Positions 33,440 to 44,127 of a stretch of 64,000 nucleotides of DNA are shown here, piece after piece. The notes below the pieces were generated by a model. The model worked only from the letters and a program-made list of their open reading frames with translations. It was not told the DNA's origin and did not search any database. Origin of the DNA: Cepaea nemoralis (lineage: Eukaryota; Mollusca; Gastropoda; Stylommatophora; Helicidae); assembly GCA_014155875.1 (NCBI GenBank), contig JACEFZ010024504.1, positions 434,001-498,000 of the forward strand, given 5' to 3'. The translations under genes were made by a program, and so were the position numbers. Each line of letters begins with the position of its first letter. Position 1 is the stretch's first letter.

Positions 33440-35450
33440 ATAGCCTGGGAGCGCTGAATTGGGGGTATAAGCCCAACCTCGCAAAATACCATCATGGTTT
33501 GTACATTCATCACCTCTGGCAGCTAAAGCCCAACTCCTAGCCTTTATATGGCAGAACTGCTTCAACTAACAAGAGAAAGGGTAACGACGAGTCTCTGGTG
33601 TCGTAGAATTAAACTGCTCCAGATATGTATGCACATACATGCACGAGCAGACACGTCTGTGCACACATATCTAAACTCGAGTAAGATCAGTCTATTCTCG
33701 CATAGGAATGGTGCTGAAGACAGGGTCAACCAGGTGGACTGCCAAGTAAGTGCAGTACTGAGTCTTAGGCCATGAAAGGAGCCATATCAAACAAAGACTG
33801 AAAATAATGCACTTGGATGCGGATGGAGTCAGCAACAACAACAAAATAGAGCTAGAAAACATCTTGAATCAAGAACAAGTAAATGTTTGTTGCTCGCATG
33901 AAACTCACCTTAATGAAAACAGCCTTTAGAGTCTACCAGTGCTACCAATCTGACCGAAAAGACAGGAGAAAGGGTGGGATACTGACTCTTGTAAAGAATA
34001 ACATCACTGCTTCCCAAATTGAAGTTTACATGGAAGAAGCAGAGTATCAGACACTTAAACTTAAGACAAGATAATACAGATCTATATATGATCAATTACT
34101 ACTGTCCAAGTGACCGCCAACAGGAAACACTACCATTAAAAGAAAAACAAGAGAAACTTTAAGACTGGCAGGATGAGAATAAATTAATCTTGACATGTCT
34201 GACCCACATACCTTCAACTCGAGATCATGGCACACTACAACTACACCTGACCTGGCTTTTCACTCATCAGACCTGGAATGGAACATTATACAAACAGTCC
34301 AACTATAGAAAATGAGTTTGTAAGTTAAAGCAGCACCCTCTCAAAGTGGAACTACAAGAAAGCAGACTGGACAATGTAAAACATAGCACTGGTTAGAAAT
34401 CTGAACACAGATAAAGATATAAATAAAGTTCCGCAAATGTATACTACAGGCAGCACAAGAAACAGTACCAAAAGGAACTCATAAACAATATAAACCATAC
34501 TAGAGTAGTGAATCAGAGCAGTTGCATAATGATGAAGGATGTATAAATCAAGCAGAGGCCAAACCTAGCAAGCATACCACAATAAATACTGACACGCAAA
34601 AGTCTCATTTCAAAGGGCCAAGTTCGCAGATAAGAGACGCAGCAGGGTATTTTCAATAGTTAATAATTAGGTATGTTAACTCCTGTGAAAAAGTTGCAGG
34701 ATGGACACAAAAGCTGGCAGGAAAAAACATAGCAGAAAAAAGTCAGTGAATTTTGAAAGAGACAAGGAATTTGTGGAAGTTAGTAAAACAACTTAATGAT
34801 GAGGGCACAGGGAGAAACTCAATGATTACACTAGATAAAGACAGAAACATCTTTACAGGAAAGCAAGCAGCCGACCATTTTGCAGACTCGTCTGCACAAG
34901 ATAACATCAAAGTCAGTCCTGACGAAAAAGAGATTCAAGAGAAATGGCCACATACAGGACAGAATTAAATAGTACACGGGGTGCTGAAGGCACCTTTACC
35001 ACTCAGCGAACTGCAGCTAGCAATATCAGAACTGAAAATGAGAAAGTCACAAGAAGCCAACGGTATATCCAATGAAATGATCAAGAACCTAGAAACAATG
35101 ACCAAAATAAAGCTGTTGCAGATCTTCAATAATTGCTGGACCTTAAGCAGTCCACAAGCCTGGAGAAAAGCAATCACGATTCCTCTCCTAAAATCATGGA
35201 AAAGCAGTTCCCGTGCCTCCAGCTACAGACCAATTAGCCTTACAAGCTGTGTCTGCAAAACAATGGAGCGCATCATCAATCAAAGTCTACAGAAGTACAT
35301 TGAAAGTGAAAACATTCTTGTGCTATAGAAGGCTGGCTTAGGCAGTGTTACTCCACAGAAGATCAGACTACCTACAACTTCCAATAAATTGAGGATGCAT
35401 TTCAAGAGAAGAAACTGGTGCTTGCAACAAGGATTAATCTAAAGAAAGCT
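33440..35450 (+). pseudogene. Decayed LINE J-like copy
   Basis: Plus-strand relic with a leader (about 33440-33800), endonuclease start (GVSNNKIELENILNQEQVNV, 33826-33885), linker (RNLWKLVKQLNDEG, 34763) and polymerase (RKSQEANGISNEMIKNL, 35042; SSYRPISLTSCVCKTMERII, 35219-35278). Many stops and shifts separate these. The last traces are at about 35440. It is related to, but not the same copy as, the minus-strand LINE J at 36-42 kb. Confidence 0.75.
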
Positions 35451-35935
35451 TTTTTTTACAAAGTCTGAAAGGAAGTAACTCAGAAATAATAAAGTGATTT
35501 TTTTTTTTTTTTGGGCGCTCGCTCGCTTTGAACTCGCATTGAGCGAAGTTCATAACACTATTTATAGTAGAGATGGACTGAATTTTGCGTGTGGATTAGC
35601 TTTCCCTATTAACAGTGTCCCTCGCCAACAGACGAACCCACTCTGACTTCAGAGGTAATAAGGTGAATGAAAGAATGAACAAATGGGTGAAAGCATACTT
35701 GCAGTACAGATAGACAAACTCAAATTTAGACAAATTTCAAGCGAACGAAAGAACAAGAAGAATTGTGGATTAATCACTTATGGCATTTTTGGCACGCGTC
35801 CAGAACATAATTTATTTTATTCTTTGCTTTGCTTCAAACTGATGTTTTGTACATATTATTCACATTCACAAATGTATTATAACTGTAGAACTAATTATAT
35901 GCAAACGATATCTGCATTTTCATGATGTAGGTTCT
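35451..35935. other. BRD8 intron sequence with a poly-T run
   Basis: Non-coding; contains T-15 near 35500 and otherwise AT-rich sequence without a recognised feature. Confidence 0.5.
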
Positions 35936-36660
35936 TCTGCGTTCATCCGGAATGTTGTTTTAGATTTAATTGTGTTGTGCCTGTTTACAACAGAGCCGCA
36001 AAACAGAGCACGACTTCTTCAGGCATTTGTTGGCCAGATTACCTTCCTGGGTGTTTCGAGGATGTTTGATTCTCACTGCTGTGGTGTCATCCCCATCGGC
36101 CCATTTAGAACAGCCAAAGACATCCCGGTCAGCCCTCAAGTGAAGGCAGGGGCAGACCATGGGCATTCCCCACTATCCAGGGAGACTTCCATAACTGCAG
36201 AGCCGACACATAGCGCTCTGATACTGGGCTCACCCAAGGAATCGTCACATCTTGCACATGGCTGATTAGCCTCAGTTCTGCATATTGGGCTTTCTGTTCA
36301 CCACAGGCTGTTCCTCTGGGAACCAGAAGAATGCAGTCTGCAGATGACATCCACACAGTGAGCTTTCGATTCTGATTTTCCACGTAATGGATTTGCTATC
36401 CAAGCAATATTCCATTTCGTGCCTCTGGAATGCTTTTTCCACCTTTGATGATACCCACACAATGAGCTTTCGATATGGACTTTCCATGCAATGGATTTGC
36501 TATCCAAGCAATATTCCATTTCGTGCCACTGGGACGATTTTTTCACCTTCGATGACACCCACACAATTAGCTTTAGATTCAGACTTTCCACGTAATGGAT
36601 TTGCTGGCCAAGCAACATTCCATTCCTGGTGGCCTGGATGCTCTGATTCCCACTTGGTTC
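35936..36660 (-). repeat. LINE J 3' region with 104-bp tandem repeats
   Basis: Homologous to 18786-19620. Between about 36350 and 36650 a 104-bp unit is repeated nearly three times; its AGCTTT landmark is at 36361, 36465 and 36569. The low-coordinate end, reading in LINE sense, is TTCCGGATGAACGCAGAAGAA, matching the terminus seen at 39140 and 18800. Confidence 0.8.
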
Positions 36661-36689
36661 TATAAAGTGCTTTTGATAAACCTCTTTGC

Positions 36690-37331
36690 CTTATTGTAGG
36701 TTATGTCTATGTCAGGCAGAGGTAGCTGTCCGTCCTCTTTTGCCAATGTCAGCCTGTTCATTTCCAGGTATACTGCAATGTGATGGGATCTACTGTATTA
36801 ACAACTTTTTTGGATTTCTGACATAGTCCATGGAGTACTGCTCCTAGTTTGCTAGTTCTGTGCCGTTTTTACTCTTCAGTATTGGGACAGTTGACTTTGC
36901 ATATGTGAAGATAGCTATTTGCTTCTCTTTAATTTCCTCCATCAAGAGCATTTCTGCTGCAGTTTTCAGAGCCTCTACCTCTGCTTTGAAGTTACTTGAG
37001 AATTTTCCAGTTACCACCGATTGTTTTTTTTCTGCTCCATTTTTTAAATTTAGAATTCCCCCTCCTCCATTTTCTATTGAATTTTTGGCTGATCCATCTG
37101 TATATGCATGGATCCATTGGACACTTGGGTAATGTTCTTTTATGTAGTTTAGGGCAATTTTCTTCTTTCTGTTTCATTCTGAGTGTTCTTTTTCTCAATA
37201 CCAGAAATGCTTTCTATCATCTCAGGCAGCTGCTGCTGTTTCCAAGCTGGGAACTTGTGTGCACTGTAAATGGGTTTGACTGTTGATATGTTAAGTATAG
37301 GATCTGCCCTAATCTTTCGGTCTGCAGTTTC
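36690..37331 (-). pseudogene. LINE J RNase H domain
   Basis: The minus strand decodes WIHAYTDGSAKNSIENGGGG, then EVEALKTAAEM, and IPSHCSIPGNEQAD with shifts and stops between. These are the Asp, Glu and C-terminal His/Asn/Asp blocks of RNase H. Upstream (37300-37200) is KPIYSAHKFPAWKQQQLPEM, the polymerase-RNase H connector. Confidence 0.72.
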
Positions 37332-38748
37332 TACGGCTTTAGGATCATCGCCCTTCAAAATACATTTGGGAAGGTTTTGGAGAAGATAGTCACTGTCAAG
37401 CTGCAAGAGTTTTTGGAAAGGGGGGAAGCTTCTTCAAAGAGGTCTGGGGAGCTACAGGCCAGGAAAAGATACCTGGTCAAATGCAGCCACTTTTGCCTTT
37501 GATGTTTATGAGAGGTTCCAGAAACGATGGCGGCAGCGCTTGATCTCGAGGATGCATACAACAGAGTTAGATATGATATTTTGATGACCACACTGATGGA
37601 GAAGGGGGCCAATCCCTGGTTGGTGAACTGGATAGCAGCCGTCCTGTATTCTCGTTGGGTTGCTCTCCGTCTGGGTGCATGGACCTCAGAGCCACATATG
37701 TTAACCCGGGGACTGCCACAGGGATCTGCAATCTCACTTGTGCTCTTTAACGTGTATACAAGCAAGATTGCAAACCTAGAAGCACCAGGGGTTGGAAGGA
37801 TACTAACATTTGCAGATGATATTCTTGTATATAGGCAGGGGAGAGATAGGGTACAAAAGCCCAGGAGATACAGGCGACAGTAGACAAAGTGATTGACTGG
37901 TGCACTGAAATGAGTCCCTGTCATCCACCCGGAAAAGGTGGCTGTTTTATTGTGCTCTCTGGACAACAGGTTTGTGAGTGCTGATGTCCCAAGCCTCACG
38001 ATAGATGGTAGAAATGTCAACAGAGAGAACAAACTGAAGTATCTGGGAATCACATTTGACAGGAGGCTGTCCTTCAAGGAATATGTGGAGACGGCTGTGA
38101 CAAGCTCTCAAAAGGGACTCAATGCACTTAAAACTATGGCTGCAATGGACACAGAGCAGAGAATGCTTTTCACACTATACCAGCACTTGATCCTCTCAGT
38201 GATTGATTATGGACTAGGACTGCTCACTGTCTCAAAGGGTCAGCTGGTGAAATTAGAGCACATACAAAATGAAGCTATGGGGGTCATTCTGGGATGCACC
38301 AGAGACACCACAGTAGTGTGTATGCGTTACATCCTTGGTTTGCCGACTGTTGCAGGTAGGCTCAAGGTGATGCAGGCGAAGGCATACCTCAGAGTAGCTG
38401 CAGACATAGATCACCCTTTGCATGAGGCGCTGGACGCAGTTAAGGGTCAGAGACTGATAAGAGGGAAATCATGGATGGCTCAGGAAGAAGATACTATCAG
38501 ACATGTGTGCATCATGGAGAACATTAGGCGAGGAGAGGAGCGGGTCAGAGTGCCAGCGGTGCAGTCAGACTTGTGCAGAGTTATAATCACATCGAGGAGG
38601 GAGTGCAGGGAGTGGCCAGCAGAGGCCACGGAAGTGGAAATCCAGCAACTAATTCAGCATAATGCTCGCTCGGGTGATGTGATTATGTACACAGATGGTT
38701 CGGTGTTGAGAGGTAGGAGAAGATCCTGGGGGTTCATAGCAAAAGCTA
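37332..38748 (+). pseudogene. Divergent family I LINE fragment (RT to start of RNase H)
   Basis: Begins FRIIALQNTFGKVLEKI and continues SYRPGKDTWSNAATFAFDVY, ALDLEDAYNRV, GLPQGSAISLVLFN and TFADDILVYRQGRD, then after one shift runs to YTDGSVLRGRRRSWGF, where it is cut inside RNase H. It is clearly related to the copies at 6649 and 48431 (same IQNEAM and ILGCTRDT blocks) but diverged. It separates the RNase H and polymerase of LINE J. No 3' tail or target duplication was found, so the way it came to lie here is unclear. Confidence 0.8.
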
Positions 38749-39031
38749 TGTACCAGCAAGCTTTTTCATGATTGCCATTCTTTGTCTTGCCCTAGTTCAA
38801 TTTTTCTTAACCTGTGTCTTCCATGTCAAGTGACGATCTAAGGTGACTCCTAGGTAGTTTGGATTTTCTTCATGGTACAATATTTTCTATTCAATACCAG
38901 CTTAGGACGCTGAGTTTTATTTGAGAGGGAGAACACTGCATGTTGTTTTCTCCTCACTTATCTTCACTAGCCATGATTTTTACCAGTCCTCCAGTGCTAA
39001 TAAGGCTTGTTGCATACCACTGTTAGCTGTA

Positions 39032-39258
39032 CTAATATCCCCGGTCAACAAATGCCCACAGAAGTCTGATGTGTCGGCCTAAGGCGCAAGAACGCAGCTC
39101 TGCTGTAAACAGGCACAACGCATTCACGTCCGAAAAAAACTCCGGATGAACGCAGAAGAAGAAGAAGAAGAAGAAGAAGAAGAAGAAGAAGAAGAAGAAG
39201 AAGAAGAAGAAGAAGAAGAAGAAGAAGAAGAAGAAGAAGAAGAAGAAGAAGAAGAAGA
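39032..39258 (+). repeat. GAA-tailed repeat end inserted in LINE J
   Basis: About 120 bp ending ACTCCGGATGAACGCA followed by (GAA)n at 39155-39257. The block matches, inverted, the 3' ends of the LINE J elements at 35936 and 18786. It is thus a severely 5'-truncated LINE J copy or a SINE sharing that tail. It sits just after the FADDLAYG motif of the host LINE. Confidence 0.75.
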
Positions 39259-39552
39259 TGTCCATAGGCTAGGTCATCTGCAAAGGAGGATGTGTGTACT
39301 CAGGCTGAAAAATTTTCTGTGATGTCATTTATATATGCTAGGAACAATGCTGGTGAAAGAACTCCCCCTTGGGAGACACCTTGCTCCAGCAGCATCTTTT
39401 TGCTGGTTTGTCTTTGTACTTTTGTCCTGGCAGTTCTGTTCTCACGGTAGTGGCTGATCCATTTGTATATTTTCCCACAAACCTGCATCCTTTGCAGTTT
39501 TACTTTCAGTCGTTCCTTCCATACTTTATAAAATGCTTTTTCTAAATCTATC

Positions 39553-39725
39553 CAATGAATGAATCACCAAAAAACTAGAAGTAGATTGTGAGCTTTACTA
39601 GAGCACGATTACAAGAAAGAAAATGGACATTGCGGCCAAAGCCTTCGTCAGCACAGAACAAACAAACAAAAACAGACACAACTACACGAAAGAAACTTCA
39701 TGAAAATATTAAGGTTACTTATCTG
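39553..39725 (-). mobile_element. Penelope-type terminal fragment with hammerhead-like core
   Basis: A 173-bp insertion in LINE J flanked by the 8-bp repeat AATCTATC (39545-39552 and 39726-39733). On the minus strand it has CTGACGA (39651-39645), a small GGC/GCC hairpin, and GCAA (39633-39630) where a hammerhead ribozyme has GAAA. This block resembles terminal repeats of Penelope-like elements, which are known to carry hammerhead motifs. Confidence 0.55.
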
Positions 39726-40149
39726 AATCTATCTAGAATGCTAGTGTGTGCTTTTTCTCTTGGAAGTCATCATCTATTTCCAAAGCTATATAGGTTATTT
39801 GATCTTCAGTGGATCTGTACTTTCTGAATCCTGCTTGGTGTGGCGTTAAGAGTTGGTTTTCTTCCAGATGCCATGTTAGTCTGTCATTGATAATGCGTTC
39901 CATTAATTGTCCTCCACAGCTAAGTAAATTAATAGGTCAATAGCCATTTGATTCTTCCAGGTCTTTTCCTTTCTTTGGGACTGGTATTAGTATAGCTTCC
40001 TTCCATGCCTGTGGGACTATTCCTCTCTTCAAGCTGTAATTTACGACTGCTAGTAGTTTCTTTTTTGCTTTAGTACCTAGTCCTATTAGCATTTCATTCG
40101 TGATTCCATCCTTTCCTGGTGATTTCTTCTTGTGTAGGGTATTCATTCA

Positions 40150-40855
40150 ACCAATCAGGTGCCGTCTCCACAATGAAGGTTGGCTGCAATGGATCTCCAA
40201 CACTGTCTGTCTCTCGCCATGATTGTACATTCTGTCAGGCTGATGTTCGTCCACCTCTTGATGTTATCTTCCCACTTCTACCTCTTGCTCGCTTACCCTC
40301 AACCTTGCTCTCCAGTATGGATTTTATAAGAGAATCATGTCTTTTAACATGGCCGAAATATTTCACTTGGCTCCTCTTTATTTCTATCATCAACTCTCTC
40401 TTCATTCAGTTTTTCTAGAACCTCTGCATTTGATTGTTTTTTTCCCCCATGAAATATGACATATTCGTCCGTTTATCCACATCTCCAGGGCCCTCTATGT
40501 GACTTTCTAGTTGCTTGTTCAATGTCCAGGCTTCCGCGCCCTACAGTAGCATTGATTATACATAGCATTTGACAATTCTCAGTTTTAATGTAGTTAATCT
40601 CTCTAGATGTTAATACTGATTTCATGCCGTTGAAAACATTTTTTGGCCATTCATATTCTCTTTTTGATTTCTATTTCACTTATGCCATTATCTGTTATTA
40701 TATGTCCAAGATAGGAGAAACTTGTTACTTGTTCCAGTATCTCCCAGTTTACTGTGATGTTCATTGATGACCTTTTCTTTCTACTGCTAATTATTATAGT
40801 TTTTTTTATTATTTGGATGTTAATATCTAAGCCACGGTCTGCACTATGTCTGTTT
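40150..40855 (-). pseudogene. RTE-like LINE 3' fragment inserted in LINE J
   Basis: The minus strand decodes NITVNWEILEQVTSFSYLGH, IITDNGISEIEIKKRI, and towards the low end WEDNIKRWTNISLTE and ARDRQCWRSIAANLHCGDGT, typical of the C-terminal part of RTE-like polymerases. It lies between the linker and polymerase of LINE J. No target duplication was established. Confidence 0.7.
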
Positions 40856-42431
40856 ACTTGTCTGTTCCATTTCTTCCATGTTTAGATTTGCCATCATACA
40901 TTCTGCTGCTGTCTCTATAACACTATCATGTGTCTGTTTATCTTTGACGGCTTTCTTCTGTTCGGTTGTAATATCAATGTAATCTGCACTGGCATAGTGT
41001 TCCATTAGTGCATGTGCAGCCTTTTTTTCCTGTAAGCAAAGCATTTCCTTGTTTAATTGTTATTTGTTTGTTTCTGGGTCTTTCATTATTCATGGCTATT
41101 ACAAGTTTCCATAGTTTGTTTCCATCCCTGTCACAAAGTTCAGGTTTTCTGTTTTTTCCCTCCAACAATCTCTTGTTGTTTGATTTACTGTTCTTTTATA
41201 TTTTGCTGAGATGGCTTTGAGAAGTTTTCCAGAGCATTGTTATGGGAGCGAGGTTCTGCAAAGGACATGCTAATGAATGAATGAATGAATGAATGAATGA
41301 ATGAATGAATGAATGAATGAATGAATGAATAAGATAGCTTTGAGAGAGATGTTTGCTTCAGTTGTTTGTTCTCTCTCTGCTGTCTTTCTTGGCATCTTCA
41401 ACTTTGTCCTCCAAAATTTGTAGTTCTTCAGTCCAGTATGTTTTGTAATTTTTCCTCGCTCCTCTTGGGATGGACTCAGTGGCTGCTTGTATTATTGTTT
41501 TGTTTAGACTTTCCAACATTTGTTTCATGTTACCATGTCATGTTTTTACATTTTCATAGTATTAGCACATTTGTAATTCCAGTGAGGCAAAGGCTTTTGC
41601 TCCTGTGGAACATATTCCATATTCATTATAAGCTAGATTGGTATATGGTCACTGCCTGCTAATTGGACAAGCACATGGCCATCAATTTTGTTGAGGATGT
41701 CTCCTGTACAGAAAGCTAAGTCTGGAGTAGAAGTGGTAAACCATCTTCAAGGGTAGAAGCTCAGTGTGTCGTCTGCTTTGTTGAGTAGATGGAGATTAGA
41801 CTATTTCCCAGTCCTCCACTTCGTCTCCTCTGTTGTCAGTATCTGGGTATCCTCATCTTTCTGAACAGCTATTAAAGTCTCCGACTATAATGCAGTTTGT
41901 GTCAGTTATTTTCATATTTGAAAGTGTTAGGTCCTTATCTGCTGGACTATACAGAATGTAAATTCTTATTTTCACGTCCTTTATCATTATATCAACTCCT
42001 ATAATTTCCGTTTGGTTGTCAGAGATCACAGATACTTCGCTGCAAGGCATTGTATTTCATGCTCCTCCTTTGTGTCCTTCGCGGTTGAAACATGTGGCCT
42101 GGTATCATCTGAATGAGAATCTGTGACGGGCGTTGAGGTATGTCTCTTGAATGCATGTCACATCTATTCTATCTTTATGGAGACGATTTGTTAGAGGGAC
42201 TTTCTTATTAGAAACTCCTTCGGCATTCCACTGTAGTATGATGAGTGTCCGGGGTGTTTGGTCAATAGCTCTTACCTTACTCCTCTGTGCCTTGACTCCA
42301 CAGCACAGGGGAAGGTGATCACCAGTAGCATTGGGTGGACCCCCTTGAGGTAGGGGGCCCGGCACTGTCCTCGCCTGATGGGACTTCACGCGATTAGCAC
42401 CATTCTGATTAAATTTAAATTGTGGTATCAT
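40856..42431 (-). pseudogene. LINE J endonuclease and linker region
   Basis: The high end decodes LIILQWNAEGVSNKKVPLTN and IDVTCIQETYLN, the start of an AP-like endonuclease. SDNQTEIIGVDI and NCIIVGDFNS (41990-41865) follow. Nearer 41170-40860 comes the linker (LWKLVIAMNNERPRNKQIT, GKKAAHALMEHYASADYID). Stops and shifts are frequent, and a short RTE stub interrupts at 41223-41331. Confidence 0.72.
41223..41331 (+). mobile_element. Extremely 5'-truncated LINE T copy with (AATG)n tail
   Basis: Only about 50 bp of LINE body (TTATGGGAGCGAGGTTCTGC then AAAGGACATGCTA) followed by an (ATGA)n tail to about 41330. Flanked by the 14-bp repeat AGAT(G/A)GCTTTGAGA (41209-41222 and 41332-41345) with one mismatch. 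The body matches the 3' end of LINE T at 30340-30380. Confidence 0.88.
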
Positions 42432-42700
42432 GGACTGATTAAGTCATGTTGCACTGTTTTGTCAAGCCTGTGGCTCAGTACAGTCCAATTTCAACAAGTA
42501 TTTGTCAGGTGTGCTCTACCTTGCCTGTGAATGTTCCAAGTCCCTACAGCAGGTGTGTCTCTCTCTTCATCTGGTTCTTATCCCTTGACCTGTCTGACAT
42601 GGGAGACCCTACCAGTAGCTGTGCTACCATCAGCATAGCTCTTGGGGTCATTGGAACACTCAAACCCCTATACCATGTTAAGGTGGAGACACGGCAGAAG
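42432..42700 (-). other. LINE J leader
   Basis: Non-coding sequence upstream (in LINE sense) of the endonuclease. It shares a CAGCAGG / TGTCTCTCT block and GTGGAGACAC with 19990-20150. Confidence 0.6.
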
Positions 42701-43024
42701 GGATGTAGATTCTATTCAACCAAACTGCAGCAACGCCATCACTATACTACAGTAACACTTTTGTTACAGCATTTCTGTTTTATGACAGTTGTTCATTTAT
42801 TGTAATTCTGAGTTTGCTGTAGGTATTATTTTTATACACATTAGTTTGTCATGTTAGAATATAAACATGCACTTGACATTTGTCCATTAAACATTTAAAA
42901 ATCATCTCAAATTAAAAATGTAATTTATTATTAAAATTTCCAATTCCCACAAAATGACATAGTGTCCACTAAAAATAATAATTGTAATAATTAAAGAAAA
43001 CAAACATCATGATACATGACTTAC
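42701..43024. other. BRD8 intron sequence, no recognised feature
   Basis: AT-rich sequence directly downstream of the exon at 43025 in gene sense. Nothing recognised. Confidence 0.55.
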
Positions 43025-43105
43025 TCCTGGATTTCCTGCCAAACTTGTTCGATGTGGCCATCCCATATGCCTGCTTTTATAGACTCAACATCAGATTTCA
43101 TTTGC
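43025..43105 (-). CDS. BRD8: BRD8 exon 2 of those visible
   Basis: An 81-bp exon. The acceptor is TTATTTTCTGAAAAG and the donor is CAGGA/GTAAGTCATG. The first base completes the Lys codon begun in the upstream exon and two bases carry over. The peptide is QMKSDVESIKAGIWDGHIEQ and onward, matching the conserved BRD8 segment that follows the ER-xx-LKK helix (LKxDxExIxAG pattern). This and exon 1 are the strongest evidence for the gene identity. Confidence 0.88.
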
Positions 43106-43381
<276 letters not shown>

Positions 43382-43382
43382 A

Positions 43383-43470
43383 GATTTGATTTAACTTTAT
43401 TTATTTTCAAAGGGTCACAAATTGGGCATGCAGGCCGTCTTACATTCGGCCCTTCCAATCACTTATCTTT
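43383..43470 (-). repeat. Dispersed repeat 3' end with (GATTT)-type tail
   Basis: Inverted relative of 11426-11540: on the minus strand GGGCCGAATGTAAGACGG, then CCCAATTTGTGACCCT, AATAAAG and an AAATCAAAT-type tail at the low end. It directly abuts the (GA)n microsatellite. Confidence 0.75.
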
Positions 43471-43701
43471 CGTTCATTAATAGTGCATGATACATTCATA
43501 TAGGAAAAACAAAACATTGTCAAATTAATGCTGTAAACATAAACAATGCATATTACCATGTTATGAGAAACATTCTCCCACCCACCCACACCCCCAGGCA
43601 CACATATATTCCCCCACCAAAACCCACACACATCCCTCTGCCCACACATCCCCCCAACCCACTCCAGCCAAACACGCATCCCCCACCCACACATCCCCCA
43701 C

Positions 43702-43796
<95 letters not shown>

Positions 43797-44127
43797 CAGA
43801 CAGACAGGCAGACAGACAGAGATGTATGCAGAAGATGAGAATATACTCTTATCTAATATCACTGTGACTGTGAAGAGTTCAGTGTTTTCTTTTCAATAAA
43901 TATAACATACGATCATTTTTGGGGATACCAAGAGGTGTAATATTTAGTAGAACAATCCGCCTGTCAGTGGTGATGGGTTCACATCACCCTCTTCCCAGAG
44001 GATGCATATTTTTGTGGCCACATGGCTCTTGGATAGACCCAGCATTAAGACATGAATAGCAGAAAACTGTTTGCTGAGACACCGACCACATGGCCCAATG
44101 AGTACCTCCTCATTATGAAAATATTGG
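43471..44127. other. Intron sequence with a second (GA)n run
   Basis: Contains C-rich CCCAC repeats (about 43575-43703) and (GA)n at 43704-43795. No genes; Ser-Leu and Arg-Glu repeat frames are artefacts of these runs. Confidence 0.8.

Larger units (their letters stand above)
38749..40146 (-). pseudogene. LINE J reverse transcriptase, interrupted
   Basis: In protein order: KKKSPGKDGITNEMLIG (40135-40080), AILIPVPKKGKDLEESNGY, a segment with IERIINDRL-type sequence (near 39900), then DLEKAFYKVW (39545), SHYRENRTARTKVQRQ, GVSQGGVLSPALFLAYINDI (39375-39320), FADDLAYG (39285-39262) and, after the GAA-tailed repeat, YLGVTLDRHLTW (38860-38825). Insertions at 39553-39725 and 39032-39258 and several shifts disable it. 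Confidence 0.78.
35936..42700 (-). mobile_element. LINE J copy, broken up by several later insertions
   Basis: Read right to left: a leader (about 42700-42432), endonuclease and linker (42431-40856), polymerase (40146-38749), RNase H (37331-36690) and 3' region (36660-35936) ending CTCCGGATGAACG-like sequence. Foreign pieces interrupt it: a short RTE stub (41223-41331), an RTE-like fragment (40150-40855), a Penelope-type end (39553-39725), a GAA-tailed repeat (39032-39258) and a family I LINE piece (37332-38748). LINE J has AP-endonuclease, polymerase and RNase H, as in the I/jockey groups. That all parts belong to one original insertion is inferred from order and strand. Confidence 0.72.

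Noticed and set aside
39032..39265. Poly-Phe protein on the minus strand
   Set aside because: It is a translation of the (GAA)n microsatellite.
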